From: Rotaria sp. Silwood1
Taxonomy: Eukaryota > Rotifera > Eurotatoria > Philodinida > Philodinidae
Length of the DNA stretch: 64,000 nt
Direction of reading: 5' to 3'
Assembly: GCA_905250075.1 (NCBI GenBank)
Contig: CAJNOP010000234.1
Coordinates: 7,723-71,722, forward strand
Made by a program: the position numbers and the translations under genes. Below the pieces are notes generated by a model. The model made no database searches. It saw only the letters and a program-made list of their open reading frames with translations, and was not told the origin of the DNA. Below, piece after piece: positions 23,461 to 35,632 of this stretch. Numbering within the stretch: position 1 is the first letter of the stretch; each line of letters begins with the position of its first letter.

Positions 23461-25534
23461 ATGTCTACTGGTACAGCTATTGATAACAATACAAGCATTC
23501 AATCAGAATATGATGCTAGTAAACAAGTACTGTCTTGTACTAAAGTTTTCTTCAAACGATTAATTGAACGTAAACCAATGGATAAATTACAAGTTGAAAT
23601 TGATACACAAAATGTATTGAGACGTGATCTAAATTGGATACAATTATTTGCTATAGGTCTTGGTAATATTATTGGTGAGTGAGATTGATAATAATACATG
23701 TGATGACAATTCTCAGTCTTCTTTTCAGGTTTCGGGATATTCGTATTGAGTGGACAAGCTGCTGCAATGTATGCTGGTCCATCAGTCATCATTTCATTTG
23801 TTATAACAGGAGTTATTGCTTTATTGGCCTCTTTATCATATTCAGAATTAGCTACAATGATGCCTAGTTCTGGATCAGTTTACACATATACTTATGCAGG
23901 TGAGTTACTTATCTTAGAAATATCTTGCTTCTATCAACAAGCTTTTTTATTATTTTAGCCTTTGGAGGTATACAATCAAAACTATCGTTATAATTAAAGA
24001 TTCGTTTTTTTCTTATTCATTCTAGAATATTTAGCATGGTTTATTGGATGGAATTCTGCACTACTATATCTATTCGCTCTTTTGACAGTGTCAGTTGCTT
24101 GGAGCCAGCATGTTGTCCTATTTATTGATATCGTTTCTGATTATAATGTAACGAGTATGATTGTCCAAGCACCAGTAGCTTGGCACGAAGACGCTGAACG
24201 GTTTTTTGTCACTGGTCAAGCGATTAATTTACCTGCTATTGGGATTATTATTGCAGTTACAATTTTACTTATTATTCGAACTCGTCAAATGGCTATAATC
24301 AATCTGATATTAGTTGTGATAAAAGTTATTATACTCTTAATATTTACTTTTGCCTGTTGTAATTATGTCGATCGCAAGAATTATCATTCATTTTTTCCAC
24401 CAAATAAAGGTATATGATTGTGTTATGAATATATGAAGTAAATGAATGAATATCATTGTGTATTTTAGGTTCATTCAATGAATATGGAGTAACAGGAATG
24501 CTGCATGCCTGTACTTATGTTTTCTTTGCTTATGCAGGTTTTGATTCAGTTTCAACAGTTGCTCAAGAAGCGAAGTTACCGGGGAGATCAGTGCCAGCAG
24601 CTACTATTGGGTCTACAGTTTTTTCATTACTATTGTATATTGGAATATGTACTGTAATGGTTGGACTTGTTCCATATGAGTCCTTACATTCAGATGCTCC
24701 TCTTTCTGTGGCAATGTAAGTCATTGGTAATCTTCTAAAGAATATCAGTGATATGTATTATAATTTTTCTAGAAAAGCTACACCTTATGGTCTTTGGTTA
24801 TCAATTCTTATGAGTTTAGGTGCTATTGTTAGTCTTACAACTGTAGCATTGACTTCAATGCTCTCACAAACTCGAATATTTTATGCAATGGCACATGATG
24901 GTTTGTTACCACCAATCTTTGCTAAAATTCATTCTCAGACAACAACTCCCTGGATTTCTGTATTAATTTGTGGTGACTATTCTTTTAATACAATTTATAC
25001 GATAAAACTTATCTGCAATGTTTAGGTATATTTTGTGCTGTTTTTTCGGGTATTTTACCAGTAGATATTCTCGGTGAAACAGCTTCAATTGGCGCCCTAA
25101 TTGCATACATGTTCGTACATATTACAGTTATAGTCGTAAGTTCATATTGTTTCGTTTCTCTATTTTGACATCTGAAATGTCTTTTATAGATGCGATATAC
25201 ACATAGAGATATACAACGAGTATTTCAAGTGCCATTTGGCTCATGGTTGTTTCCGACTATAGGTTCTTTACTTTGTATCCTTCTTATGACAGGCATAAGT
25301 AAAGCAACAGGTTTTCGATTCCTTGTATGGACTGCATTCGGACAAATTATTTATTTCGGCTATGGTTTTTGGCATTCTAAACAAAGAAAGTTAATGAAAA
25401 GTAACCCTGTTGTAGATACAGTCGAACTTCTACCAACAGAAGCAAATGCTACGGAAAAAATTGCACAAAATAAATTTGAATCGGATTCAGGCAGTGTAAA
25501 TGACGAACGTGCAGCATCAAAAGAAATTCTTTAG
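23461..25534 (+). CDS. SLC7-type (cationic) amino acid transporter, seven exons
   Basis: Exons 23461-23674, 23729-23899, 24026-24409, 24469-24715, 24773-24972, 25026-25135 and 25190-25534 join in frame with GT-AG introns (all but one 53-59 bases) to give 556 residues. The start [19 protein letters not shown], then [20 protein letters not shown], is the TM1 signature of the APC/CAT superfamily, with the unwound IGxGIF substrate motif. [20 protein letters not shown] follows as TM3. Later segments ([40 protein letters not shown]; then [15 protein letters not shown]) match TM6 and TM8 of cationic amino acid transporters. About 12-14 membrane segments are expected, at the plasma or lysosomal membrane, carrying arginine/lysine-type substrates. 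The C-terminus is a hydrophilic tail. No lesions were found; this is the best-preserved gene here. Confidence 0.92.
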
Positions 25535-25749
25535 TAATACTTTGAATGGTTTATGATTGACTACATAAATATATTATTGTAATACATGATTTTAAAGTAC
25601 ATAATCTCAACTATCTTTGTGAGCACTATTTACTAGAATTTCTGAATAAAATAATATTATTTTTTGTCATAAATATGTTTGTGGAATAAAAAATTCGATT
25701 TGATATATATAATCAATGCAAAGAACTTTTGTTGAAAGTGAACAGAAAT

Positions 25750-25862
25750 GGGCAGCTCCGACTTCGCTCCAGCTCTACCGTTCTGACGAATCGCTTCACT
25801 CCTGGAATCGATCTAGCTCCATGGAGAGGGCGCTCCGAAGTCGAAGCTGTCCAGCCCTGAAA
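25750..25862. mobile_element. possible ~110-bp GC-rich MITE
   Basis: GGGCAGCTCCGACTTCGCTCC on the left partly matches, inverted, GCTCCGAAGTCGAAGCTG and CCAGCCCTG on the right. The tract is much GC-richer than its surroundings. Ends CAGGGCTGG would fit a hAT-like MITE, but boundaries and duplication are unclear. A related GGGGCTGGAG word lies near 48752. Confidence 0.4.
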
Positions 25863-25869
25863 GTGAGAT

Positions 25870-27426
25870 GGATTTTTGTTGATTTTCTTGTTATTATTTT
25901 AGTAAAACAAAATATATAATCATATTTTTGAAATTAGAATGGATTGTTAAAACTTCAATTTTAGAACTCATAATTATCAGATATCTTTCAACGAAATTCA
26001 TCGCATTTTTTTTGGTAAGAATGCAATGCAAAAATTGTGGATTGAACAAAAAATGTGAGCTTGGAATATTGTATAATCGAAAAGAGAAACTTGAAAAATT
26101 TGATATCTTATTAGAAACATTAGTTTTTCAACCTGAAACATATGAAATAAAAGATGCCATAGATCAATTGCAGTGAATTTTTGCTAGAAGGCAAACTTAT
26201 ATTTCAAAGTTGAATATTCATTTTGTTGTTTTGTATTGTCTATTGAAACGACGAGTAATAAAAATTATTGATGAAAATCTTGATGGAATTTTTTATAAAA
26301 TAGCTTATGTATCTTTCTCATTCAAACTAAAATCTTATTATTGTCATATAGAGACAAGACAAAAAATTATGATTAAAAAGTGTCAAATTGTATTATGCGA
26401 AATAAATACATACCTTGCTTCTAAAGGTAAACAGTCTATAGATCAGAAGCATTGGTCGCTTGAAGATTCGCTATCTGGCATGACAAAAGAAAAGACACAT
26501 TTTAATGAGAATCGAAATGAGAAAAAAACAACGAAACTTTTTTATGATGTTTTTGAATTAGAGTAACCACAAGATATTTCTTTGTGCAATTCATTCAGTA
26601 TTGTTTTTCTTTTGTATGTTTCTTGGTATGTAGTGTTTGCTCGAATCAAGTGCACATCTTAATCGCCGATGCTATTCTATTTCTTGCTAAACAAAAGTCA
26701 TTTAGGTTAAGAAGCTATTGATAAGAATGTTGAATAGAATGGATTAGGTCAATAACATGGATCCACAGGTCATTGATGAAAATCATCGTTACTTTTCGAT
26801 TTCTCCTGTATCCAAACTAATCTATGACTATTTTGAAATCTACTGTGAAACATTGTACATAAGAAAAATAATTTCTTTTATTCGCTAATACGTTTTGTCC
26901 GACGCCACGACAGTTTAGTTTTTATTCAATGATCGCACATTCATCTGTCACTGGATGCACTGCCTCTTTAGTAAATTTCTCGTCTATTGGTCACTAAGAT
27001 TCATGTGTGTTAATCTGAGTTGAGTGGAAACTCAAATTTCACATAGTCATTTTAACTGATTTTGATATTTTGCACTTCGAATATTAGAAAAATTAAAACT
27101 TGAAAATTTGCATAAATCAAAATGATATGTGATGTTTTAAAATTCATCTGCTCACTTGGGGTTAGCAAAGTCGGTCAAGAACAGAAATAGAAGACAAACT
27201 TTGAAAATATGCAAGTAAAATAATTTATTTGCTTAATGAAGAAAGCATATTTTTTTGAACGGATGTTTTTGTCAATTTTCTTAGACAAGAAAATAAATTA
27301 GTTAGTATAATTTGTTCTCAACAATGGTTGTTTAAGTAGCCTTCTTTTAAGGGAGAGAGAAGCAATTAATTTTGGATTATAACTTGTATTCACTATTTTT
27401 ATAGGTAATACGACTATTACGGATCA
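25870..27426. other. unassigned open frames, no recognised gene
   Basis: Two plus-strand frames, 26020-26176 (MQCKNCGLNKKCELGILYNR...) and 26210-26566 (about 118 codons, Lys/Glu-rich, ending DVFELE), have protein-like composition but no motif I can place. They could be exons of a small lineage-specific gene or chance frames. Confidence 0.25.
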
Positions 27427-27692
27427 GGCAATTGCTCCCATAGCATTCGCTCCCAATGAACAACGAACAGAACTTCATTGAAAGGTCTGGGTGCGAGTCT
27501 TCTCTTTGAACATCCATACTTACATCTACACGTGAATTCTAGTTTTCTCTTATTGTTACTTATTTTTAATTGTATAAAATTTCTATTATTTTTATAATTA
27601 ATAAGATATTTATTATTCTGTCAGTGGTTTCTACATCTTTATTCAATAAGAATTCTGTTAGGAGAGCAAGTGTTGCAGGGGCAACTGTCATG
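27427..27692. mobile_element. possible ~265-bp MITE carrying a weak telomere-like hairpin
   Basis: Left end CAATTGCTCCCATAGCATTC and right end (inverted) CAGTTGCCCCTGCAACACTT are similar over about 27 bases. Inside, 27487-27534 shows GGGTGCGAGTCTTCTC followed by CATCTACACGTG, a weak G-then-C pair. No target duplication found. Confidence 0.35.
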
Positions 27693-28199
27693 GAAGCCTT
27701 TTTTTTATAGTGACTTTCACAAAAAATAATGAAGATCGAATAGTCAAAATGTATGTATGAATTGACAAAAAATGATGAGATTGAAACTTTTTACGAATTT
27801 TGACATTGAAACGAGAGAAAAACAAAGAATATATCTTGCAATCATGATTCATACTATATCTTTTTTATACAATATTATACTTTAACATAAGTGTTCTTGT
27901 ATCGCACGAGAATATACATTAGTGCGTAAATTAGTACAGAAAACGAAAGAATAATTTGCATAGAATGCGTCGTAATCGCAAGTTCTATTCTTGTGATTCT
28001 ATCACAATATTGATAGCTAATCATTGGTAATGAGAGCATGAATCATAGTCAAAGATACTCGTTTTATTTTTCTTCATCAATGATAGACACCACCAATAGA
28101 AAAAGTATTCATGCATCGTCAATATCATCAGAGTGAAACCAGTGCTCTCCCTATCAGACATGTCGAGTGGGTGACCTTGATACTGGTTGAAATATTCTC

Positions 28200-28912
28200 T
28201 CATCGATTACTACCTATACGAATATCAATCGTTTCGAGCCAATTGGTCATACAACATTCATGTTAGCCTCATGCTTCGATCATACTGACATTATGCGAAT
28301 TCTTTTTCATCAATATGGTATTATGCGACATCTACGAAATCAAAAATGGTCTTACAGCATACGAAATGGTAGATAACTATGAAATTCATCAACTCTTTCA
28401 TCGTATACTAAATTCACAACAGTTCAATAGTGAGATGATCGCCAATGATCAACATCTATCAACTACTATTACGGGTGAACGAAACCAAATCGATATTCGT
28501 ATTTTGGAAACGAGTATGCATATTACAAAAATTTTTGCGACATCCCCGATTTTGCAAGCATTCAATTCTAATCTTGTATAAACGAGATAGTCTGCCTAAG
28601 CATGCATTGAAAGGTATATTCGTTTCGTGGTTTAATGATGCAGCGAGAAAAGCTAGAACCATATCAATGGGCTTTAACGCACAAGAGAGCATTCTTAGCA
28701 TCGATAATTTCTGTTCAACAGCGGTCGATGAAAATGGGACTCGTGATTTTACTCATAGGTCTACTTCAGACAAGAGTGGTGTTTTGATAGTCAGCCAATT
28801 TCCAGAAAAATGTGATATAGCTATTCAACTGTTTTCTGTACCGAAGATGTCGCCTAGTGTATTGGGTCTTGAAGATGAACGTGAAGTTCTGATTTTATCA
28901 CTAACAATCTAG
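28200..28912 (+). pseudogene. broken ankyrin-repeat ADP-ribosyltransferase gene
   Basis: From about 28226 one frame carries an ankyrin repeat (PIGHTTFMLASCFDHTDIMR). One base shift near 28340 moves to the next frame (NGLTAYEMVDNYEIHQLFHR...), which stops at 28579-28581. A further shift gives ...GIFVSWFNDAARKARTISMG..., STAVDENGTRDFTHRSTSDK and DEREVLILSLTI. The last parts match the Ser-rich strand and the E-x-E-V-L catalytic strand of R-S-E mono-ADP-ribosyltransferases. At least two frameshifts disrupt it. Ankyrin-ART fusions are a known layout in rotifer gene families; this copy is non-functional. The 5' end is uncertain. Confidence 0.55.
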
Positions 28913-29481
28913 CATGGTATAAAAATTGCCATTGACAAAGCAAGTGATCAATTCATAATTTACTTTGAATTTTTTTTATTGATGTTGTATGCATGAATAT
29001 GCGTATATTTTTAAATCTATGTATTGTCACTCTTTGTTTTGTTCATAGATCTCGAATTTGTTTTTCCCTTGATGCAACAAATAAAAACTTATTTAGATTT
29101 TTCAATGAAATACGAAGTTTCGAAAGTATGCTAGTCGATTGATCAGCGAATAAAAAGTTATTTTCATCCTAGACAAGTCTTGTGTTGTGTCAAATCGAAA
29201 TTCATAATCAAAATTTTCAAGTGCTCAATGATTAATACTTTTTAAAAGTTTAAGATAAATCGATGAAATCAAATTTTTATAGTCTTGAAAAGAACTATTT
29301 AATTAAGATCCACGATAGACATACGCATTCATTTATCATTCCCTTCTGGCCAATTTCGAGATGGTCTTTTTTGTAAGATTAAGGCGACTCACATTGCGTT
29401 TCAAGTTTTAATGAAATAGGGATTGAACTAGAAGCTTTCTTATCTGTTGTATAGATCTATAGTTTACGTAGTTCCTCATAA

Positions 29482-29545
29482 GGATGTGAGTGGTTGTGGG
29501 TATGCAGGCAATTAGTCTCTTAACCAACACCCACGCCCACACCCT
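29482..29545. repeat. telomere-like hairpin
   Basis: GATGTGAGTGGTTGTGGG, loop with AATTAGTCTCTTAACC, then AACACCCACGCCCACACCCTG. Clean G-then-C pair. Confidence 0.65.
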
Positions 29546-29774
29546 GAATTCTCTTAATATATTGACTACTCAAATCAGAAACAGTGATGTTTCAACTGGT
29601 GAAATAACAGAAATGAATGCCAATTGATTGACGAAACATCTTATTTTCTCTGTGAGCTATGATTATTTTTAGAACTATCGTGACATCATGTTGTAGATGA
29701 GCAATTGATATCTAAAGATTATCATGCACTGGATATAATGCAAATGTTAGATTGATCAAACGAATGAAACAGAA

Positions 29775-30050
29775 GTAAGATTGACGACACGAGTTTTGTT
29801 CAAATTCAAGACTTTAAATAATTGCTACGACATAATTATGTTGAGCGATTGTTTTAGTTCAACAAATACTGAACTCTTTATCATGAGTTGTTATGTTAAT
29901 GTGATTAAAAAACAAAGCGAAAAACTCGATATTCGCAGTGACTTTTCCAACAAGAAGTTACTGTTTATGTCGTGTCAGTTGATGAGCGACAAAAACAGAA
30001 ATGAGAGTACATCGACAATCATTGTTCCAGAAACAATGTTCACTCGTAAG
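29775..30050 (+). CDS. hypothetical coding exon
   Basis: About 90 codons of ordinary composition (VLFKFKTLNNCYDIIMLSDC ... IIVPETMFTR) run into a perfect donor GTAAGT at about 30050. No upstream exon was found, and no domain is recognised. It may be an exon of an unidentified gene. The first in-frame codon used is not clearly a start. Confidence 0.3.
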
Positions 30051-30053
30051 TAA

Positions 30054-30831
30054 AAGCTAAATTTTACATTAATATTATTGTTAAATATTTTGCGTTTTTT
30101 TTAATGCCCTTTCCAAGGAAGTAATAATTGTTGATATAAAATAATAGTGACACGTGTAAATGGTTTGATTAGTTTTATTTTTGCAATTACAAGTTACTTA
30201 GAATCGTTCAATTTAAATTAAAGGTATCATCCAAAGTATAGAAAGAAAAATTGGATGTTTTTTTACCGATTGAAATTATCATTCTGATTCTATTCGTAGG
30301 CAAGAATAATCTACATTCGAATAATTGATGTTCAATACTTCGTCATCCTGTTAATTTAATTCCATGCCAATGATAAATTCGTAGTATTCAACAAGATAAT
30401 CTTGTATATTTATGTTATTATGTGTAAGTCGTGATTTAATCGTAACTACATAATAATTAAACACGTATTTGTCTGTCTCTCTCTCTTCATATGACCATAA
30501 ATGATTCATAATCGATATCTCATGCACAATACACGTTGTTTTGTGCACAACAAGCCTGTATAAGACACTCCTATTCCTTTTTAAACTCATCCTCGTAGGC
30601 GAAATAAACGTATATAAAAAGAGAGAAATAGAAGAAAGAAAATATCAATATAACAAGTAGATGATGATTTCGTAGTTTTATTTGTCTTGGTCATGAAGTG
30701 TTGGTTCATAACAACATTCATGTATTTCACTACTCTGTTCATTTTGTCCATGTAGCTTTTTCCTAATTCAACCAGATTATTTGTCTTTTTTGAAATGATA
30801 TTATTTTAGATTTTAAACTTCAGTGTTCGAT
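30054..30831. other. no gene recognised
   Basis: AT-rich. A minus-strand frame at 30351-30590 (79 codons) has no recognisable motif. Confidence 0.35.
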
Positions 30832-31295
30832 ATGACTCAATATTTCATCATATTGCTACTCTTTGCACTAGGTGTAAACCAAATCAGTTCATCTTCTAGC
30901 GAAGAATTGTAGCCAATCTGTGGCAAATGTGTTCGTTATGTCCAAGGCTTCGATATTACCGGAGTGACAAATGATGTTCAGTATACATTCAGATCCCATC
31001 ATATTATTAGTGCATGTGACTGTTACAGAAAATGTTTGAAAACTTAAACACCTGCGCTAATTGAGTGTGGAAGTTCACGGATAACTCAAGTTGTCGCACT
31101 TGCACGTTATATTCGAATTTCAATTTACCTCCGGGTGTGACAATTGGCTTCGATTTAGCCACATCGGTGAATATTGGCATGATCGGTGGCGGCTCACCAC
31201 AACGAGGGGGTCTTGTTTCTCACTGTCAATATTTCAACAGATTTGGAAATGCTTTTGGTTATGACAGATACTGCATTTCTGGACCGTATTGTTAA
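30832..31295 (+). pseudogene. decayed secreted Cys-rich (PAN/apple-like) gene
   Basis: ATG 30832 begins a signal peptide (MTQYFIILLLFALGVNQISS). A TAG follows SSSEEL, then PICGKCVRYVQGFDITGVTN, ISACDCYRKCLKT, a TAA, and in a shifted frame a TGA before VWKFTDNSSCRTCTLYSNFN, ending GYDRYCISGPYC at 31293. The CDCYRKCL...CANxVW pattern resembles PAN/apple-type modules, in which spaced cysteines bind carbohydrate or protein outside the cell. Three stops and a frameshift rule out a working gene. The PAN assignment is tentative. Confidence 0.5.
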
Positions 31296-34138
31296 AAAGC
31301 TCAATTTCGTTCAAGATCTTTCTATTTCTTATCATTTCAGTATATTCTCTGTTCACGCATTACCTACTTTTTCTTTCTAAAAACAAATAATATCATTCCA
31401 TGTTTTTTTCATTTGATAGATAATAAATAATCAAAATCAAAATATCCACTATATTAAGGGAAATCGAAGAGATAATCCATCGCTATCCTTGTGAACTATG
31501 GTGTTTATCAAAACGGACTGAGGACTTTTTTTTGTGATATTCGCATCTGAATCAACGATGTTGGTAACAATTGAAAACAATACCTGAGCTTTGAGCATAG
31601 ATGGTGAATTGATCAGTTTCTCTAGATAAAACTGATGAATAGTAAATCTATAAACATATCGAAGCTGACTTGAAAATTAAAGAATCAACTAAGATAGAAC
31701 TAGAGGACTTTTCAGAATCTTCTCCACATTTTTACTAGGATAATTCGATTCAGATCGATTGAAAAAATAATTTACTACTTCGATTATTCTTGATTATCTC
31801 AGTCGTAATTCGATTTTAATAGTTAACCGATTTGCAAAAATAGTAATGAAGTGAAACTGATTATTTTTGTAATTAGGAGGCACACATAAGATGAATCAAA
31901 CTTGTGAGGATACCAATTGCAAAGCCACGTTATGTACACAGAACGATTATATAGAAAAACATAAAATTATGCAAACAATGGATTAATATCGATTATTAAT
32001 GGAACTGCACTATCTAGATTGGAAACAATTTATATAGTACTTTCAAATACACTTTGTTTGCCGGATTTAGCTCGGTGACAACTTCACAGTTTCTAAGCAC
32101 GAGCTATAGAAACAAATTATGCAAAGTTAAGTTTTTGCATATGATTAAAAGAAAAATACGGAAAAATCTGAGTTTCATTGGTTTTTCTGCATGAGAAAGG
32201 ACTCTATTTAGTTTTATTTCATCATACCGGTTACAAACCAGTACAATCGTGTAAAAAATATAATCGATTAAAATTTAGATTTTGTTGCAGAATAATTAGA
32301 TTGTCATTTTCGATGATGCCATAAAATTTTGAAAGTTCAATCAGTTTTAATCGTTAAAATCTTTCATTGAGTAGAAAGGCTCAAACTAACCTTGTCAAAT
32401 ATCATAAGACTTTCATTTTGATGTATGCAATGATTTGATTAATCATAAATGCGATATGGAAATGAAATATTTATGACAACAAGTGAATTTTTGATGCTGC
32501 TAGCTTCCCTTGTAAGATATAGACGGATCAGTAATACAAAAATCCTTCAGCATCCAGGCTTTTCTCTCTATTATAGTATTTACAGATATTTGAAGTAGTG
32601 CTTGAACATATATTACTAAATATGAAGGCACCCTCAAATATAAACTTGATATCTGTATCATTGGTTTCTACATGTAAAAAACACGATTAAGTTCCTTGCA
32701 GCGCCATTTTCATAGTTTCAAAATCGTGACGGACAATTTTTTTATTAGCAAATGCATCATGTTTCGCCTAAACTCGCGGCTTCTATATTTAAAAGCTGCT
32801 CATTTATACTCTGTTTTTAATAAAAATGTTTTACAAAAATATTTAAAAACATTCTCATTCGTAAACGAATCATAGTTCCCTAGTTTGATCATAGTTAATT
32901 TTCTAATTTTAAACCAGAAGCTCTTTACCTTTTATGATCACTGAGTTATGAGTCGTGTACTGTGAAACAAAAATCATACTGTATAGAGAGATGTGCTTAG
33001 AAAACGAAATTTTCTAAGAATCTAAGAAAATTAAACAAAAATAATCAATTGTCCATTTTGTAGAGTCTAAAATGTTTCATCTAATTAAATGTCTTGAACA
33101 ATTTATTCATTCTAATTCAAATTCTTACCATAGATATACTTCTTAGAATTACACAGCTAGTCAAAAATTTAACATAGCTGCCATCTCATATTGTTCTTGA
33201 GAAATTCGAACAACACGATAAAATGTTGACTGTTTTTTTTTGAGAAAATCTATAGAACGACTTTCTATAAACTACTTTGTGAATAGCTGATGAAAGGCTC
33301 AACTTTATATCTTTTCTGTTATGGTGAATTTTAAAAAACACGAGGCAATGTAAAAGAAGATTTTTCATTAAATTAACGTCTATTACGGTACATTCATATT
33401 GAAGTAAGTTATATCTCAGCTAATATATCGTAAAATGTTGGAAAACTTATGCTATTTAACAGAGATCCAGAGTGCAACAAAATGCATTGCTCGGATATTG
33501 TTTAGTTCGACGTATTTTCAGTTGGTGTCGGTGAAGATGCCAGTGTAATGAGTAAATCCTTCGCACTCTGATTCGTTTATGTAATTACCTGTGCCTAATT
33601 AACTGTCGATTCGTCAATAGAAAATCACTAGTTTCATACACATGTTATTGAATAAATGTTGTATGTTAAGTCATCCTTTTTTAGAAGAGAACGATTATAA
33701 CTATTCATGGACAGGACTGAGTTTCCTAACTGGAATACCACCCTGTGTTAATGATTTGAATTCATTTTTCTTATTTCGAAGTTTCGAGACAGCTTAAACC
33801 AGGAATCTGACGAATCGTTTTGAATAAAAGGTTTGAGAAATGAAAGTAACGATAAGTCTTCAACTTTATTCTTGTGTCGTTATTTTATCGATTGATTAAT
33901 AGGTTTCAACTGAATAAATAGTTTTCTGATTTGTTTTTCTACAAAAATGTTTCGATCTTGTTGAAGAAATCTAAGTTTTTATCGTCAAACGCGTTTTGTC
34001 ATTTTTATAATTTATTACAAACTTCATACAACAATCATCTTAGTAGAAATGTAACAAAGGTATTTATTATAGCGATGACCGCTTAAAACTTTGTAGGAAA
34101 CTTTCATTTTACAACAATTCATTCAAAATTGTTTTATA
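31296..34138. other. 2.8-kb AT-rich interval without a recognised gene
   Basis: No motif, splice chain or repeat family could be supported. A 32-codon Cys-containing frame (MNQTCEDTNCKATLCTQNDY..., 31891-31986) is too short to call. Confidence 0.4.
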
Positions 34139-34144
34139 TCACTG

Positions 34145-34870
34145 TTAAGTGGAGCTTGGATCAATATTGAATCGTTGTATCCAATGATTTCCATTATGGA
34201 CAACATAGAAGTTGCCTTGTCGATCAAATGACAAATCCTGAGGAGAATAAAGTTGTTTTAGTTGTTTTTCAAGATTGTTTTCACCAACAACAACGGTACC
34301 TTGTTTAGCATCTTTTGACCAATACATCACTCGATTGTTTGGGTAGTCTGCCACATAGACAGTACCTAATTGATCAACAATTACTCCACGAGGAACGGAC
34401 AATTGAGCTAGATCATTTCCTATACATTGACCTCCAGCAACGATAATCCCTTGTGTTGCATCTTTTACCCACTTCATCAAACGATAATTGTTTTGATTTG
34501 ATATGTAAATTGAATAATCTTGATTGGCAAAAATATAACCAGGACCATTGAGCTGATCCAGACGATTACCTTGTCCATTACCACCTGCTACTATTGTTCC
34601 ACAAGTATCTTCTATTCTCTATCGTCTTACTTCATGGTCCTCGTGATCAGAAACATAAAAATATACACCAATATTCATTGATAGTCCTATGCATCCAATA
34701 TCGGAAATAATTATTTCTACACTTGTGCCATTTTGACGAGGCCATCGCATCATTCGACTGTTTCCTCGATCACAGATAATGAGAAAACCTTTCTCTTTAT
34801 CACCAATCACATCTGCTAGATTATTTAACTGATCCATTCCCATCTGCTACGACTTGGCCATTTGTTGCTC
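34145..34870 (-). pseudogene. NHL-repeat protein fragment, 5'-truncated
   Basis: Minus-strand frame with successive NHL beta-propeller blades: LIICDRGNSRMMRWPRQNGT, YVSDHEDHEVRR, YISNQNNYRLMKWVKDATQG, YVADYPNNRVMYWSKDAKQG, and DRQGNFYVVHNGNHWIQRFN. NHL proteins are scaffold or extracellular beta-propellers. A TAG after HEVRR (near 34617-34619) interrupts it, and a one-base shift separates ATNGQVVADGNG (about 34835-34870) from the next blade. The 5' end stops exactly where the telomere-like hairpin 34879-34929 begins, and no continuation is seen beyond the hairpin. The natural C-terminus (NIDPSST, stop near 34145) is present. Confidence 0.75.
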
Positions 34871-34878
34871 CATACTTC

Positions 34879-34929
34879 CAGGGTGTGGATGTGGGTGTGT
34901 GTTGGGTGGAATTAGAACACCCACACCTG
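34879..34929. repeat. telomere-like hairpin truncating the NHL gene
   Basis: CAGGGTGTGGATGTGGGTGTGTG is followed by a short TTGGGTGGAATTAG link and AACACCCACACCTG. It is a compact, clean G-then-C palindrome, abutting coding sequence on its left side. Confidence 0.75.
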
Positions 34930-35632
34930 AGTTTAGCAAAGAAACATGAAAATACAAAACATAGAACATTACACGATATGTATTTAATCGTATTATACAG
35001 TATCACATCAGATCGATTATCGAGCATAAAAGAAATTCAACTCGATCGCAACCTACCGAAACGAAAGAAGAATTTTATAGAGTTGTAGGAGACTTCTAAA
35101 ATAATATATTCATTGACAGGAGAAGAAGGTTAGGATACGTACCAAACAGGAAATCAGTTCGGTTTGAACTTCTTATAAACACGTAGTCGGTTCCATTCTT
35201 AAAAGAATAATTCACTCTGATTGCTGATAAGAACTATATCAGCTCAGAAAAAATTCTGGATTAAGGAACATGGAGATCTAAAACATCGATATAGAAAAAA
35301 AGATACAGAGGTTTTTTTTTACAATTGACTTTATTTTAAGAATTGAAATAAATTCCTAAGAAAATGACATCCTTAGTATAGTTATATCAAAAAGTAGTTA
35401 CTTAATAAAATAAATGTCTAAATTTCAGGTTTTTAGACATAAGATATTCAATAATTGAACCCAGCTTAACTAAAATTGATTGAAATAGTCATTAAAACTT
35501 GATAAGATACCTATGATGTATATCTTGTAAATATTCTGCCATTAAAGTCATTGTCCTCAAGTAAAAATCGAAAAATAAATTGTAAAAAGCGTCTATTATG
35601 AAGGTGAACATGATTAGAATTGTACCAACAAA
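34930..35632. other. no gene recognised
   Basis: AT-rich. The short plus-strand frame in 34885-35088 overlaps the hairpin and is not supported. Confidence 0.4.
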
